64,000 bases of DNA from Tumebacillus permanentifrigoris (GTDB taxonomy: Bacteria; Bacillota; Bacilli; Tumebacillales; Tumebacillaceae): the NCBI RefSeq assembly GCF_003148565.1, contig NZ_QGGL01000002.1, forward strand, positions 186,001-250,000, read 5' to 3'. The notes under the pieces were generated by a model, which saw only the letters and a list, made by a program, of their open reading frames with translations, made no database searches and was not told the DNA's origin. Position 1 is the first letter of the stretch; each line of letters starts with the position of its first letter. A program made the translations under genes and the position numbers. Shown here piece by piece: positions 54,074 through 62,456 of the stretch.

Positions 54074-55015
54074 ATGGAAACAACACCCGTCTTTTTACGC
54101 CCACGAGTTCGTCGACGTCGCCTCAGACCCCTGCGCGTGCTCGCAGCGCTCCTCGTCGTGCTCCTGCTCGCCGTCACCGGGATCAGCGGCTATGTCGGCT
54201 ACGACCTGACACATCCTCAGAAAAAAGCCGTCGAGAGCAGCCCACAGTCCCTCGACATGGAGTTCAAAGACATCGAGTTCCCATCTGTAGACGGTCTAAC
54301 CCTACGCGGTTGGTTCATTCCGGCCGTGAGCGGCTCCACCGACAAACTGGTGATCATGTCACACGGCTACACAGGCAATCGTGCGGGTGACAAACCGGCA
54401 CTCCCCACCGCCAAGGCGCTGCGGGACAATGGCATCTCCGTGCTGATGTTCGACTTCCGCAACTCCGGGGCCTCTGATGGAGAGATGACCACCGTCGGGG
54501 TGATGGAGAAAACCGACCTGCTCCAAGCGTTGAAGTTCGCCCAAGGGCAAGGCTACGGCAAGCAAGGCATCGGCTTCCTCGGCTTCTCGATGGGCGCGTC
54601 CACAACGCTTGCGGCGGGGGCCGATGCTCCCGAAGTGAAGGCATTGGTGGTGGACAGCCCGTTTGCTGACTTGACCGACTACCTGCACGAGAACATGCCG
54701 TACTGGACACACCTGCCCGACATCCCGTTCACGCAGACGATCCTCTGGGAACTGCCCTGGATCACCGGGCACAAAACGAGTGAGATGAGTCCGATTGGAT
54801 CGGTGGAAAAACTACGCAACCGTCCGATCCTGTTCATCCACGGCGGGAGTGATCAGGCGATTAACAAAAGCAACAGTGAAAAGATGCTACAAGCGCTGAA
54901 CAACCCGCAGGATGAGCTCTGGACAGTGGCAGGCGCGAGGCATGTCGGGACGTATGAGTTGGAACCGGATGCTTATCGGGAGAAAGTGGTGGAGTTCTTT
55001 CTGAGTCATTTGTAG
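54074..55015 (+). CDS. Membrane-anchored alpha/beta hydrolase
   Basis: A 313-residue alpha/beta hydrolase: a basic N-terminus (RPRVRRRRLRPLR), one membrane helix (VLAALLVVLLLAVTGISGYV), HGYTGNR (oxyanion region), nucleophile elbow GFSMGAS, the acid in FIHGGSDQ and His in GARHVG. It faces outside the membrane, like YqkD-type proteins. The substrate is unknown. AAGGTGAACTTAT precedes the ATG. Confidence 0.88.
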   Translation: METTPVFLRPRVRRRRLRPLRVLAALLVVLLLAVTGISGYVGYDLTHPQKKAVESSPQSLDMEFKDIEFPSVDGLTLRGWFIPAVSGSTDKLVIMSHGYTGNRAGDKPALPTAKALRDNGISVLMFDFRNSGASDGEMTTVGVMEKTDLLQALKFAQGQGYGKQGIGFLGFSMGASTTLAAGADAPEVKALVVDSPFADLTDYLHENMPYWTHLPDIPFTQTILWELPWITGHKTSEMSPIGSVEKLRNRPILFIHGGSDQAINKSNSEKMLQALNNPQDELWTVAGARHVGTYELEPDAYREKVVEFFLSHL

Positions 55016-55026
55016 GTGGGTAGGGG

Positions 55027-55069
55027 AAAAGGCACTCCGTCGCGAAGGGCGAAGGAGTGCCTTTTTTTC
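55027..55069. terminator. Terminator after the hydrolase gene
   Basis: Arms AAAAGGCACTCCGTCGC and GCGAAGGAGTGCCTTTT around GAAGG-type loop; converging SLH-3D gene. Confidence 0.82.
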
Positions 55070-55082
55070 ATGCGTGGTGTGG

Positions 55083-56051
55083 TTAGTCGATCACGAAAAT
55101 GTCAACATCCTGCCGCCCAAACTGAATCGCGGCGTTGTAGCTGTTTTTGAAAAGGTCAACGCGAGCCGCCTTGATATCGCCGCCCGTGTCTCCAGCGATG
55201 CCGTAGCCATAACCCGGAATGTACAGATGCGAGCCCAGCGGGATCTGCGCCGGATCGACAGCGACGAGACCCTCACGGACTTGCAGCCCGATTGCGGACA
55301 AAGCACCACTATGTGTGTAAGCAGTCGCTTCTGCCCCCTGCTTATTGAAGAACGGCAAATTGCCTCGGCTAACAGGTATGAGATTGTTGCCCTTCGGATG
55401 CGGAACCAACGAACGAGATAGGAACGCCACGACCTCCTCGCGAGTCGCGAGGTCTTGCGGCTTGATCTCGTTGGCGGTGCGTCCTGACAACATGCCCTCC
55501 TGTATCGCGTAGGCCAGCGGTTTGACGGCCCATGAGCTGATCGTGCCCCGGTCAGCGTATTTGTTGATGGCGGTGCTATACGCGCCATAGCTCATCTTGC
55601 GCGCAGACTCGGACTCGCGACCGAGTGCGTTGACGGTCATCTTGACCATTTCTTCACGCGTGAGGTTATCGGAAGGTTGGAACAATCCAGGTGCCTTCCC
55701 ACTCGTGACGCCCAGCCGATAGGATGCTTCTGCGAAAGGTGCAAACCATTCTCCCCGCGGGACGTCGCGAAACGTGCCTTGATAGCTCTCCGCCGCTGGT
55801 GCAGGGATCGCTTTGGACTTTAACAGCATCGTCGCAAACTCAGCGCGGGTGATCGGTGCGGTCGGTCGGAAATACCCATTTCCATCCCCGCCTACGATAC
55901 CGCGTTTGTTGAGATCGACGATTTGTGACTTAGCAAACGAATTTTGGATGTCGCGAAATGGTAAGGCACTTGCAATTGCCTCGGTTGCGTACCCTGTCAG
56001 CATCGTCGCCATGATGACGATCGCCGTACAGAGTTGAACGAACTTCTGCAT
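55083..56051 (-). CDS. SLH-domain protein with C-terminal 3D domain
   Basis: A 322-residue secreted protein: signal peptide (VQLCTAIVIMATMLTGYA), three SLH repeats (FRDIQNSFAKSQIVDLNKRG; TFRDVPRGEWFAPFAEASYR; KYADRGTISSWAVKPLAYAI) and a C-terminal 3D domain with the three aspartates in VDPAQIPLGSHLYIPGYG, AGDTGGDIK and ARVDLF. The 3D domain is a double-psi barrel of lytic-transglycosylase type (YocH/MltA-like), so it may cut peptidoglycan while anchored by the SLH domains. Confidence 0.88.
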   Translation of the reverse strand: MQKFVQLCTAIVIMATMLTGYATEAIASALPFRDIQNSFAKSQIVDLNKRGIVGGDGNGYFRPTAPITRAEFATMLLKSKAIPAPAAESYQGTFRDVPRGEWFAPFAEASYRLGVTSGKAPGLFQPSDNLTREEMVKMTVNALGRESESARKMSYGAYSTAINKYADRGTISSWAVKPLAYAIQEGMLSGRTANEIKPQDLATREEVVAFLSRSLVPHPKGNNLIPVSRGNLPFFNKQGAEATAYTHSGALSAIGLQVREGLVAVDPAQIPLGSHLYIPGYGYGIAGDTGGDIKAARVDLFKNSYNAAIQFGRQDVDIFVID

Positions 56052-56235
56052 ACTTGTACTTGCCTCCTACTCATCTCCCCATTGCATGGTTATAAGATTC
56101 GGAACGTTGTCCTAGTTTACGAGGGCACACAAAAACCCACTTCTTAGAATTTCTCTACGGTCATCGTGATGTCCTGTCGAGAAAACTTGTGTATAATGGG
56201 TAAGGAACCTACATAATGAAAGGCAGGGAATACAT

Positions 56236-56679
56236 ATGAAAAAAGCAATTATCGAGCTGGAAAAAGGCGGCGTCATGGAGTTTGAGATGTTCAACGAGCA
56301 CGCTCCGGGCACTGTAGAAAACTTCGAGAAGCTGGCAAACGACGGCTTCTACAACGGTCTATCCTTCCACCGAGTCATCCCAGGCTTCGTCGCACAAGGC
56401 GGTTGCCCGCAAGGCACCGGCACTGGCGGCCCAGGCTACACCATCAAGTGCGAAGTGAAAAACAACCCGCACCAACATCAAAAAGGCGCTCTGTCGATGG
56501 CTCACGCGGGCCGCGATACCGGCGGTTCGCAGTTCTTCATCGTGCATGATCGCGCTGCGACTGCTCATCTGGATGGCAACCACACCGTATTCGGTCAAGT
56601 TCTGTCGGGTATCGAGCTGATCGACGGGATTAAGCAAGGCGATAAGATGAAGAGCGTGAAGGTTGTAGACGAGGCGTAA
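56236..56679 (+). CDS. ppiB: Peptidyl-prolyl cis-trans isomerase (cyclophilin)
   Basis: A 147-residue cyclophilin: [19 protein letters not shown] with the catalytic Arg, [17 protein letters not shown] and [10 protein letters not shown]. It isomerises prolyl bonds in the cytoplasm. AAAGGCAGGGAATACAT precedes the ATG and TATAAT lies at about 56191 with a weak -35. It marks the conserved left border of the AT-rich island. Confidence 0.95.
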   Translation: MKKAIIELEKGGVMEFEMFNEHAPGTVENFEKLANDGFYNGLSFHRVIPGFVAQGGCPQGTGTGGPGYTIKCEVKNNPHQHQKGALSMAHAGRDTGGSQFFIVHDRAATAHLDGNHTVFGQVLSGIELIDGIKQGDKMKSVKVVDEA

Positions 56680-56713
56680 AAAAAAAACCGATTCCTTTGG
56701 AATCGGCTTTTTT
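56679..56713. terminator. Terminator between ppiB and the TIR-like gene
   Basis: Arms ACCGATTCC and GGAATCGGC around TTT, flanked by A10 and T6; overlaps the end of the TIR-like gene by a base or two. Confidence 0.82.
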
Positions 56714-57560
56714 ATACCCTAACATTATAACCTGCTGAATTGAGTTCTTTTATTATGTCGGTCTCCCAACCACGGTCGCTCAAGGATATATATATAATAC
56801 CATCAATGTCAGACGGTTTTTCTACTTCCCCTGATAATAATACAGCAACGTTCTCACGTCCGAGTTTTGCAATGAAGTAGCCTAACTCAAGAATTACATT
56901 TTGTCTCGCACGTGGCTTAAGGCTAGTGACTCCAATCGTTTTAAATTCCTCTTGTAATGTTCCTACATCATCAGGTGTGATTAGGATTATTGCAAATCCA
57001 ACTTCTGAATGCTCTTCTATTTTTTCAATAACAGTTCTTCCTCTTCCTGGTAACTCGTGGAGAATTAATGGTTCAAGACTCCTTTTGCTTAGAAAATCAG
57101 ATACTTTATATTTTGCTAGTTCGTCGCGTCCGTGTACGATGAAAACCTTTTTATTGTTGCTCACTTCATGTCCACCTCCTGTTTTAGGCTCTAGTTGCTC
57201 ATCATAGAATTCCAACTGAGATATAACAGATCGTAAGAATTTCATCTCATTTCTGATTCTTTCGATTACCCGATTCCTTCTCTTTTCAAATTCATTTACC
57301 CCTCTGATGCTGACCACTTCTATTGAAGAAAAACTATATTCATCAGAAATTGTTCTGTCAGTAAAAATTTTTTTACCTAAAAGGCTCTTATTATAATTTG
57401 ACCAAATATAGTAGGCTTCTTCATGTTTTTCAAATTGCGACTCCGCAAGCATTAATTTTAATTTAATCTCTATCTCTCCCCCAATTCTTAACCGTTCTTT
57501 GAGTTCAACACGAGCACTTTCCAATGGGACCCTCAGGAATGTTTCACTTTTCAAGTGCAT
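56712..57560 (-). CDS. TIR-like nucleotide-binding protein (PF10137 type), putative defence effector
   Basis: A 282-residue protein. Residues about 1-140 are helical with coiled-coil character (FEKRRNRVIERIRNEMKFL) and unassigned. Residues 145-282 are a TIR-like domain: KVFIVHGRDELAKYKVSDFL, LHELPGRGRTVIEKIEEH, GFAIILITPDDVG, RARQNVILELGYFIAKLGRE and PSDIDGIIYISL. This family provides NAD-hydrolysing TIR effectors in CBASS (Cap12), Pycsar and Argonaute-linked systems. The second ATG (57560) has AGGGGG seven bases upstream. It lies 11 bases after the 'YLD' protein gene, strongly AT-rich, and is part of an accessory island. Confidence 0.82.
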   Translation of the reverse strand: MHLKSETFLRVPLESARVELKERLRIGGEIEIKLKLMLAESQFEKHEEAYYIWSNYNKSLLGKKIFTDRTISDEYSFSSIEVVSIRGVNEFEKRRNRVIERIRNEMKFLRSVISQLEFYDEQLEPKTGGGHEVSNNKKVFIVHGRDELAKYKVSDFLSKRSLEPLILHELPGRGRTVIEKIEEHSEVGFAIILITPDDVGTLQEEFKTIGVTSLKPRARQNVILELGYFIAKLGRENVAVLLSGEVEKPSDIDGIIYISLSDRGWETDIIKELNSAGYNVRV

Positions 57561-57571
57561 CATTTTGCCCC

Positions 57572-58354
57572 CTATCTATATATGGCCAAAGGAATGAGCA
57601 ACAAAGCAGGTCCTTTAACTACCTCCATAATCTCATTTGGTACATTATTTTTGGGCTTTTGCCTTCTTTGTTGCCGATTACCAATTTCTAATAGTTCCTT
57701 AATCTCAGAGGCCAAAAAATTGACCTCGTGCGTTTTGCCTTTAGGCAAAATCGATTGGACTTTCCCTAATATTGTACATTCCCCTTGCAAATCTCTTAGC
57801 TCTTGAAGCAAATTTGACCTTTTTAGATTTGTAATGAGCTTTCTATTCTTCTCTAAAACAGATTTCATAATAACACTAAAATCATTGTTCTTATTTATTT
57901 CACCAAGCCCAACTATTTTCCCAAACAATTCCTTATCTTTATCTGTTTGAATAGGGCTCTCATCTCCTAACAAATCAAAATACGGAGTCATATTTCCTAA
58001 CCCTTCAATAACCTTAATTATATCCGGTAAATTTATCGATACTTGAGCTTCTATTATACTTCCCCTTTTAATACCGATATAATCATCATTATTCATATCA
58101 TCCAACTGATGAATAAGGCTTTTTTGTTCCATAAGTGTATATAATCGTTGAAACTTACTTGCTAAAGGTACAACTAATTTTTGCCTTGTCTCTCTGCTTG
58201 AATCGTTAGTGACATTGTCGTTTTGGAAATACTTGTCACTTATCGATCTTTCAATTTCATTTTGCTCGATCTCATCTCCAACTATGTATCCATCTAAACT
58301 TGCAAGGTAATCATCTAGGGTCACTTTGTCCAAATATATAAAACTTCTCAACAA
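57572..58354 (-). CDS. Unknown 'YLD' protein paired with the TIR-like effector
   Basis: A 260-residue protein, not assigned with certainty. It starts LRSFIYLDKVTLDDYLASLD-GYI, a pattern I associate with uncharacterised proteins such as the DUF6414-like group (x-FIYLD-x6-YL-x-x-xxG), which is only a memory-based resemblance. The middle has SFQ-like polar helices and ELRDLQGECTILGKVQSILP, and a Lys/Arg-rich segment IGNRQQRRQKPKNN before a hydrophobic C-terminus ALLLIPLAI. The TTG at 58354 has GGAG eight bases upstream; the ATG at 58372 has no site. It is the upstream partner in the TIR operon and may sense or regulate. Confidence 0.6.
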   Translation of the reverse strand: MLRSFIYLDKVTLDDYLASLDGYIVGDEIEQNEIERSISDKYFQNDNVTNDSSRETRQKLVVPLASKFQRLYTLMEQKSLIHQLDDMNNDDYIGIKRGSIIEAQVSINLPDIIKVIEGLGNMTPYFDLLGDESPIQTDKDKELFGKIVGLGEINKNNDFSVIMKSVLEKNRKLITNLKRSNLLQELRDLQGECTILGKVQSILPKGKTHEVNFLASEIKELLEIGNRQQRRQKPKNNVPNEIMEVVKGPALLLIPLAIYR

Positions 58355-58586
58355 TTGTCTCACTCCATCCATATATTATTTATTGAATTATATCCAAATA
58401 CATGGATTCTATCAACACATTTGTGATCATAATATAAAAAGCAGAATTTAATAGTATTATTGATATCCCTTTATTCCCATGTTCGAAATTTGAATTGATA
58501 CACTATCTTAAAGAGGTATGTAACTATACAACGTAGAAAGATTGTTTAGTCAACACTGCTAATACTTTTGAGGTGAACTTGATAAA

Positions 58587-61500
58587 ATGGACGAACGAAG
58601 CGGACTCTTTGAAGAATTGATGTACAAAAATAAATCCTATCCAAGCAACTCTCGCGCCTACCCTCTCCAGCCACAGACCTACGCTGATGCAATCATTCAA
58701 CAAATCTCCAGAGAGATCGGAGATCGCCTTCAAGTTTTAGCCGGCCAGGGTGATTATCAAGGGATGTTTGAGTTAGCAAACGAGTTGCGTAGAAAAATTG
58801 ATAGCCCTCAGATTGAGGAATTACAAATGCCGCTCCAAGCTATTCATTACAGCTTCGACGACCGTCTGATCCCCGTTTTCCCTGAAATGTTTTTGACCTC
58901 CCCTTTATTGATTACGAACTATGGTCTGGGAGATCAGAATCTTTTCAAGATGCTGAAGTTTGAACTTATCACCGCCGACAGCGCGGACTTCATGGTAAGT
59001 TTCATTCGTTGGTCCGGGCTACAGTTGTTGTTACGGGCATTTGATGAAATGCAGCAAGAAAACAAAAAAGTTCGGATTCTGACTTCTACGTATCTGAAAT
59101 ACACAGAGCCTAAAGCCCTTCGTAGACTTCATGAACTTGATAACGTTGAACTACGTGTCTTTAACTCAGGCCAACGTTCCTTCCATACGAAGGCGTATCT
59201 CTTTACCCGTGAATCTGGAATGGATACGACCATCATTGGTTCCTCAAACCTCTCCAAAGCAGCCTTGCAGGATGGTTTTGAGTGGAACGTCAAGTTGCCT
59301 ACCTCCTCGCACATTCCTGTTGCAAAACGGGCTCACCAGATCTTCGAAGAAATGTGGAGCGATCCTCGATCAATCCCTGTAACGGATGAGTTTTTGGAGA
59401 GATACGAATTCGATTATCAACAAAAACCGCAAATGAAATTTTACTCCATCGCAAAAGGTCAAGACGTGCTTGCTAAAAAAGAAATAATAAAAAAGACCCC
59501 CACTCCAAACCCCATGCAAGTGGAAGCCTTGCAAGCCCTTCGAGAGACGCGCCAGAACGGGTACAAAAGAGGCGTTATCATCGCCGCAACTGGAACAGGA
59601 AAAACCTACTTGTCTGCTTTTGACGTTCATCAATTTGAAGCAAGCACTCTATTGTTCTTGGCTCACCGTGACGAATTACTAGAGGGTGCTAAAACCACGT
59701 TTGCCCATGTATTTAATGATCCAGAAATGTGTGGAAAACTTTCGGGAACACAGAAGGACTGGGATCGTCCATATCTCTTCAGCACGGTTCAGACAATGTA
59801 TCGAGAAGATGTTTTAGCTCGTTACCAACCAGATCATTTTGAATACATTATCGTTGACGAGTTCCACCATGCGCAGGCCGATACGTACCAAAAAATTCTC
59901 GACTACTTCAAACCAAAGTTTTTATTAGGTCTCACAGCAACACCGGAACGAATGGATGGCCGTGATGTGTTGGCATTATGCGATCACAACGTTGTCTACG
60001 AAACACGACTCCGTGATGCACTCAAACGTGGGATGCTAGTTCCGTTCCACTACTTCGGATTGAGCGACCCACATGTAGACTACGAAGAAATTCCTATGCA
60101 AAACGGTACATTCAACGAAGCGGCGCTAGTTCATGCTCTTAACTCTCATGAGCGGGTCGGCTATGTGATCGACATGATTCAGAAGTTTGGTCATGATGGA
60201 GACCTTTTGAAGGCCCTCGGCTTTTGTGCCTCTATTGAACACGCACAATACATGTCTAATGAATTTAACTCTCGGGGCTACCATACCGCCTGTCTGACAG
60301 GAAATGATCACCCAGTATTGCGTCAGGAAATGATCTCACGCTTGATCAATGACAAAGACCCTCTACATGTCATTTTTACTGTAAACATCTTCAACGAGGG
60401 TGTTGATATCCCAACGGTCAACATGTTGCTGTTCTTGCGTCCCACAGACTCTGCGACGATTTTTATTCAACAACTTGGACGTGGACTTAGAAAAGCTAAA
60501 GGTAAGGAATATGTAACTGTGCTAGACTTTATCGGGAACTATCAGAAGTCGTTCATCGTCCCGCTTGCCCTCTCCGGCCAAGTCAATCACAAAGCGTTTG
60601 ACCGTGATGCACTTCGAGTGACTTTGGAAACCGAGTTCTCGAATCTTCCAGAAGGTTGTTATGTCGATCTCGAAGAGATTTCTAGACAACAAATTCTAAA
60701 TACCCTCGATAACGTAAGAATGGACAGCAGACAGATGCTTACCGATTTGTACAACCAGTTCCGCCGTGACCTTGGGTATTCGCCTGAACTTCCAGATTTT
60801 TTGTATTCCGAACAGGCACCAAGCCTATTCTACTTCATAAAAAAGTTTGGTTCTTGGGTCCAAACAAAGAAAGCTATGAAGGACCTGAACGAATTCGATA
60901 TTAATTTGCTCGCTTCTGAGTTTCATTTCAGTCTCGTACAGCGCTTAGAACAAATGCTTCCTTTGCGTTGGCCCTATGAGTTTGTAGTGCTTGACCTTGC
61001 AACCAAGTTGAAAACCGTCACTGTAAGCCAAGTCATTTCGGAGTTGCAAAAGCGATTCAGCACCACTCTAATCAACGAGCAAGTCCACGGCTCATTTGTT
61101 CTGCAAGCTATGAGACGTTTGTCAAAAATACCTTCAAAGCAGCAATGGGCATTCGGTGAGTTCTCTGACGAGCAATTCATTATATCTGAGAAAGTATTCG
61201 ACGCATGGCATGTGCACGAAATGGCTGGATATCTACAACAGAGATTGATTTATGGTCTAATCGAGTTCCACCGTACCTCAAAGCCCGATATCTTCTTCGG
61301 TTCCCAAAATGGTTTAATTGAATATCAGAACTACACCCGCAATGAATTGATGTTTCTTTTCCAATCGCCAGCTCAGGAAGGTTCTTGGCGTGAAGGTGTG
61401 AGTAAAGTAGATAACCACTACCTTATTTTCATCAACTTGAACAAAGACGAAGGTATAGCAGATCATCTTGATTACAAGGACTATTTTGTCGACAATCAAC

Positions 61501-61754
61501 ATTTCCACTGGCAGAGTCCAAATCAAGACTCCCATCAAGCATCCCGTGGTCAATTGTACGTCGAGCACAAAAATAGGGACGTACATTTCCACCTCTTTGT
61601 CCGTAAGTTCAAAGAGATGCATGGTACGACCCTTCCGTTTACGTATGTTGGAGAAATGGACTACATGAGAAGTTCAGGGGACAGGCCCATGAATATCACA
61701 TGGAAACTCCACCGTTCGATTCCAGATGACCTGTTTAACGACCTGATTCGATAA
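58587..61754 (+). CDS. PLD-nuclease/DExH-helicase/DUF3427 protein
   Basis: A 1055-residue three-part protein. Residues about 100-260 form a PLD-type nuclease domain with the HKD-like FHTKAYLF and TTIIGSSNLSKAAL. Residues 310-700 form an SF2 helicase: Walker A AATGTGKTYLSAF, DExH box IIVDEFHHAQ, GLTATPERMDG, and motif VI FIQQLGRGLRK. The C-terminus is DUF3427 (TRNELMFLF and a TWKLHRSIPDD end). Such proteins are scattered, mobile, and thought to act in DNA defence or repair. It diverges from the TIR operon across 214 bases and is moderately AT-rich. AGGTGAACTTGATAAA precedes the start. Confidence 0.85.
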   Translation: MDERSGLFEELMYKNKSYPSNSRAYPLQPQTYADAIIQQISREIGDRLQVLAGQGDYQGMFELANELRRKIDSPQIEELQMPLQAIHYSFDDRLIPVFPEMFLTSPLLITNYGLGDQNLFKMLKFELITADSADFMVSFIRWSGLQLLLRAFDEMQQENKKVRILTSTYLKYTEPKALRRLHELDNVELRVFNSGQRSFHTKAYLFTRESGMDTTIIGSSNLSKAALQDGFEWNVKLPTSSHIPVAKRAHQIFEEMWSDPRSIPVTDEFLERYEFDYQQKPQMKFYSIAKGQDVLAKKEIIKKTPTPNPMQVEALQALRETRQNGYKRGVIIAATGTGKTYLSAFDVHQFEASTLLFLAHRDELLEGAKTTFAHVFNDPEMCGKLSGTQKDWDRPYLFSTVQTMYREDVLARYQPDHFEYIIVDEFHHAQADTYQKILDYFKPKFLLGLTATPERMDGRDVLALCDHNVVYETRLRDALKRGMLVPFHYFGLSDPHVDYEEIPMQNGTFNEAALVHALNSHERVGYVIDMIQKFGHDGDLLKALGFCASIEHAQYMSNEFNSRGYHTACLTGNDHPVLRQEMISRLINDKDPLHVIFTVNIFNEGVDIPTVNMLLFLRPTDSATIFIQQLGRGLRKAKGKEYVTVLDFIGNYQKSFIVPLALSGQVNHKAFDRDALRVTLETEFSNLPEGCYVDLEEISRQQILNTLDNVRMDSRQMLTDLYNQFRRDLGYSPELPDFLYSEQAPSLFYFIKKFGSWVQTKKAMKDLNEFDINLLASEFHFSLVQRLEQMLPLRWPYEFVVLDLATKLKTVTVSQVISELQKRFSTTLINEQVHGSFVLQAMRRLSKIPSKQQWAFGEFSDEQFIISEKVFDAWHVHEMAGYLQQRLIYGLIEFHRTSKPDIFFGSQNGLIEYQNYTRNELMFLFQSPAQEGSWREGVSKVDNHYLIFINLNKDEGIADHLDYKDYFVDNQHFHWQSPNQDSHQASRGQLYVEHKNRDVHFHLFVRKFKEMHGTTLPFTYVGEMDYMRSSGDRPMNITWKLHRSIPDDLFNDLIR

Positions 61755-61782
61755 GACCTTTAGGATTCAACTTAAATACGTG

Positions 61783-62172
61783 TTAGGACAATAATTTGTC
61801 CAACGTAGGCAAATCGGCAGGAGCCCAATTCAAGGAGCACAGTTGCTCGCTTGGGAGCCATACGAGTTTTTCATGCTCGCTCGCTTTCGGCTCCCCACCT
61901 ACGACCGTGGCAAAGTAGGTAATCAAATGAACGATGACTTTCTCGTACTCATGAGTTGCATCTGCAACCAATTCACCTACTTCGATCTCACAATCCAATT
62001 CTTCAATGATCTCACGTTTCAAAGATTCTTGCGGTGTTTCACCGGGTTCAATCTTGCCTCCTGGAAACTCCCAGAGCCCTGGCAAAGACATATTTTGTGA
62101 GCGAAGTGCGCAGAGCACTTCGTTTTTTTCATTTCGGATGACAGCTCCTACTACATCTACAGTTTTCTTCAT
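61783..62172 (-). CDS. MutT-type (deoxy)nucleoside triphosphate pyrophosphohydrolase
   Basis: A 129-residue Nudix protein: VVGAVIRNEKNEVLCALRSQ, LPGLWEFPGGKIEPGE, and REIIEELDCE, the complete Nudix box. It hydrolyses oxidised or non-canonical dNTPs. Genes of this type are often found next to DUF3427 helicases, to my knowledge; here it converges on the helicase gene with 28 bases between stops. GAAGGGAGTCAAAAAACAAG precedes the ATG. Confidence 0.9.
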   Translation of the reverse strand: MKKTVDVVGAVIRNEKNEVLCALRSQNMSLPGLWEFPGGKIEPGETPQESLKREIIEELDCEIEVGELVADATHEYEKVIVHLITYFATVVGGEPKASEHEKLVWLPSEQLCSLNWAPADLPTLDKLLS

Positions 62173-62246
62173 CTTGTTTTTTGACTCCCTTCGAAGCAGT
62201 TCTTCTAAGATTGTCCATTAAAACCAAGATGGAATCAAGTCTCTAA

Positions 62247-62456
62247 CTAAAATGCTGAAACTCGCTGTGCCAGTAAACCTTCAATCGCCTCCTGCGGCGA
62301 CTTCGCCTCAAACACAACGTCCTTCCACTTCCACAGGGACTTATCCGCATTACTTCTATATAAATACCCGCGCCGCTCCCCAGAGGGGATCTGACCACGC
62401 CCATACAGGCTCCATTCAGTATCCTTCACTGTCTTCCCCTCCTCCACCATCCTCAC
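62247..62456 (-). CDS. Uncharacterised 69-residue protein, coupled to the XRE-TPR gene
   Basis: A 69-residue basic protein not recognised (ends AKSPQEAIEGLLAQRVSAF), containing WSLYGRGQIPSGERRGYLY. It starts at the GTG 62456 inside the stop of the XRE-TPR gene (GTGA overlap) with AGAGGG eight bases before it. The operon suggests a function linked to the regulator. Confidence 0.6.
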   Translation of the reverse strand: MRMVEEGKTVKDTEWSLYGRGQIPSGERRGYLYRSNADKSLWKWKDVVFEAKSPQEAIEGLLAQRVSAF

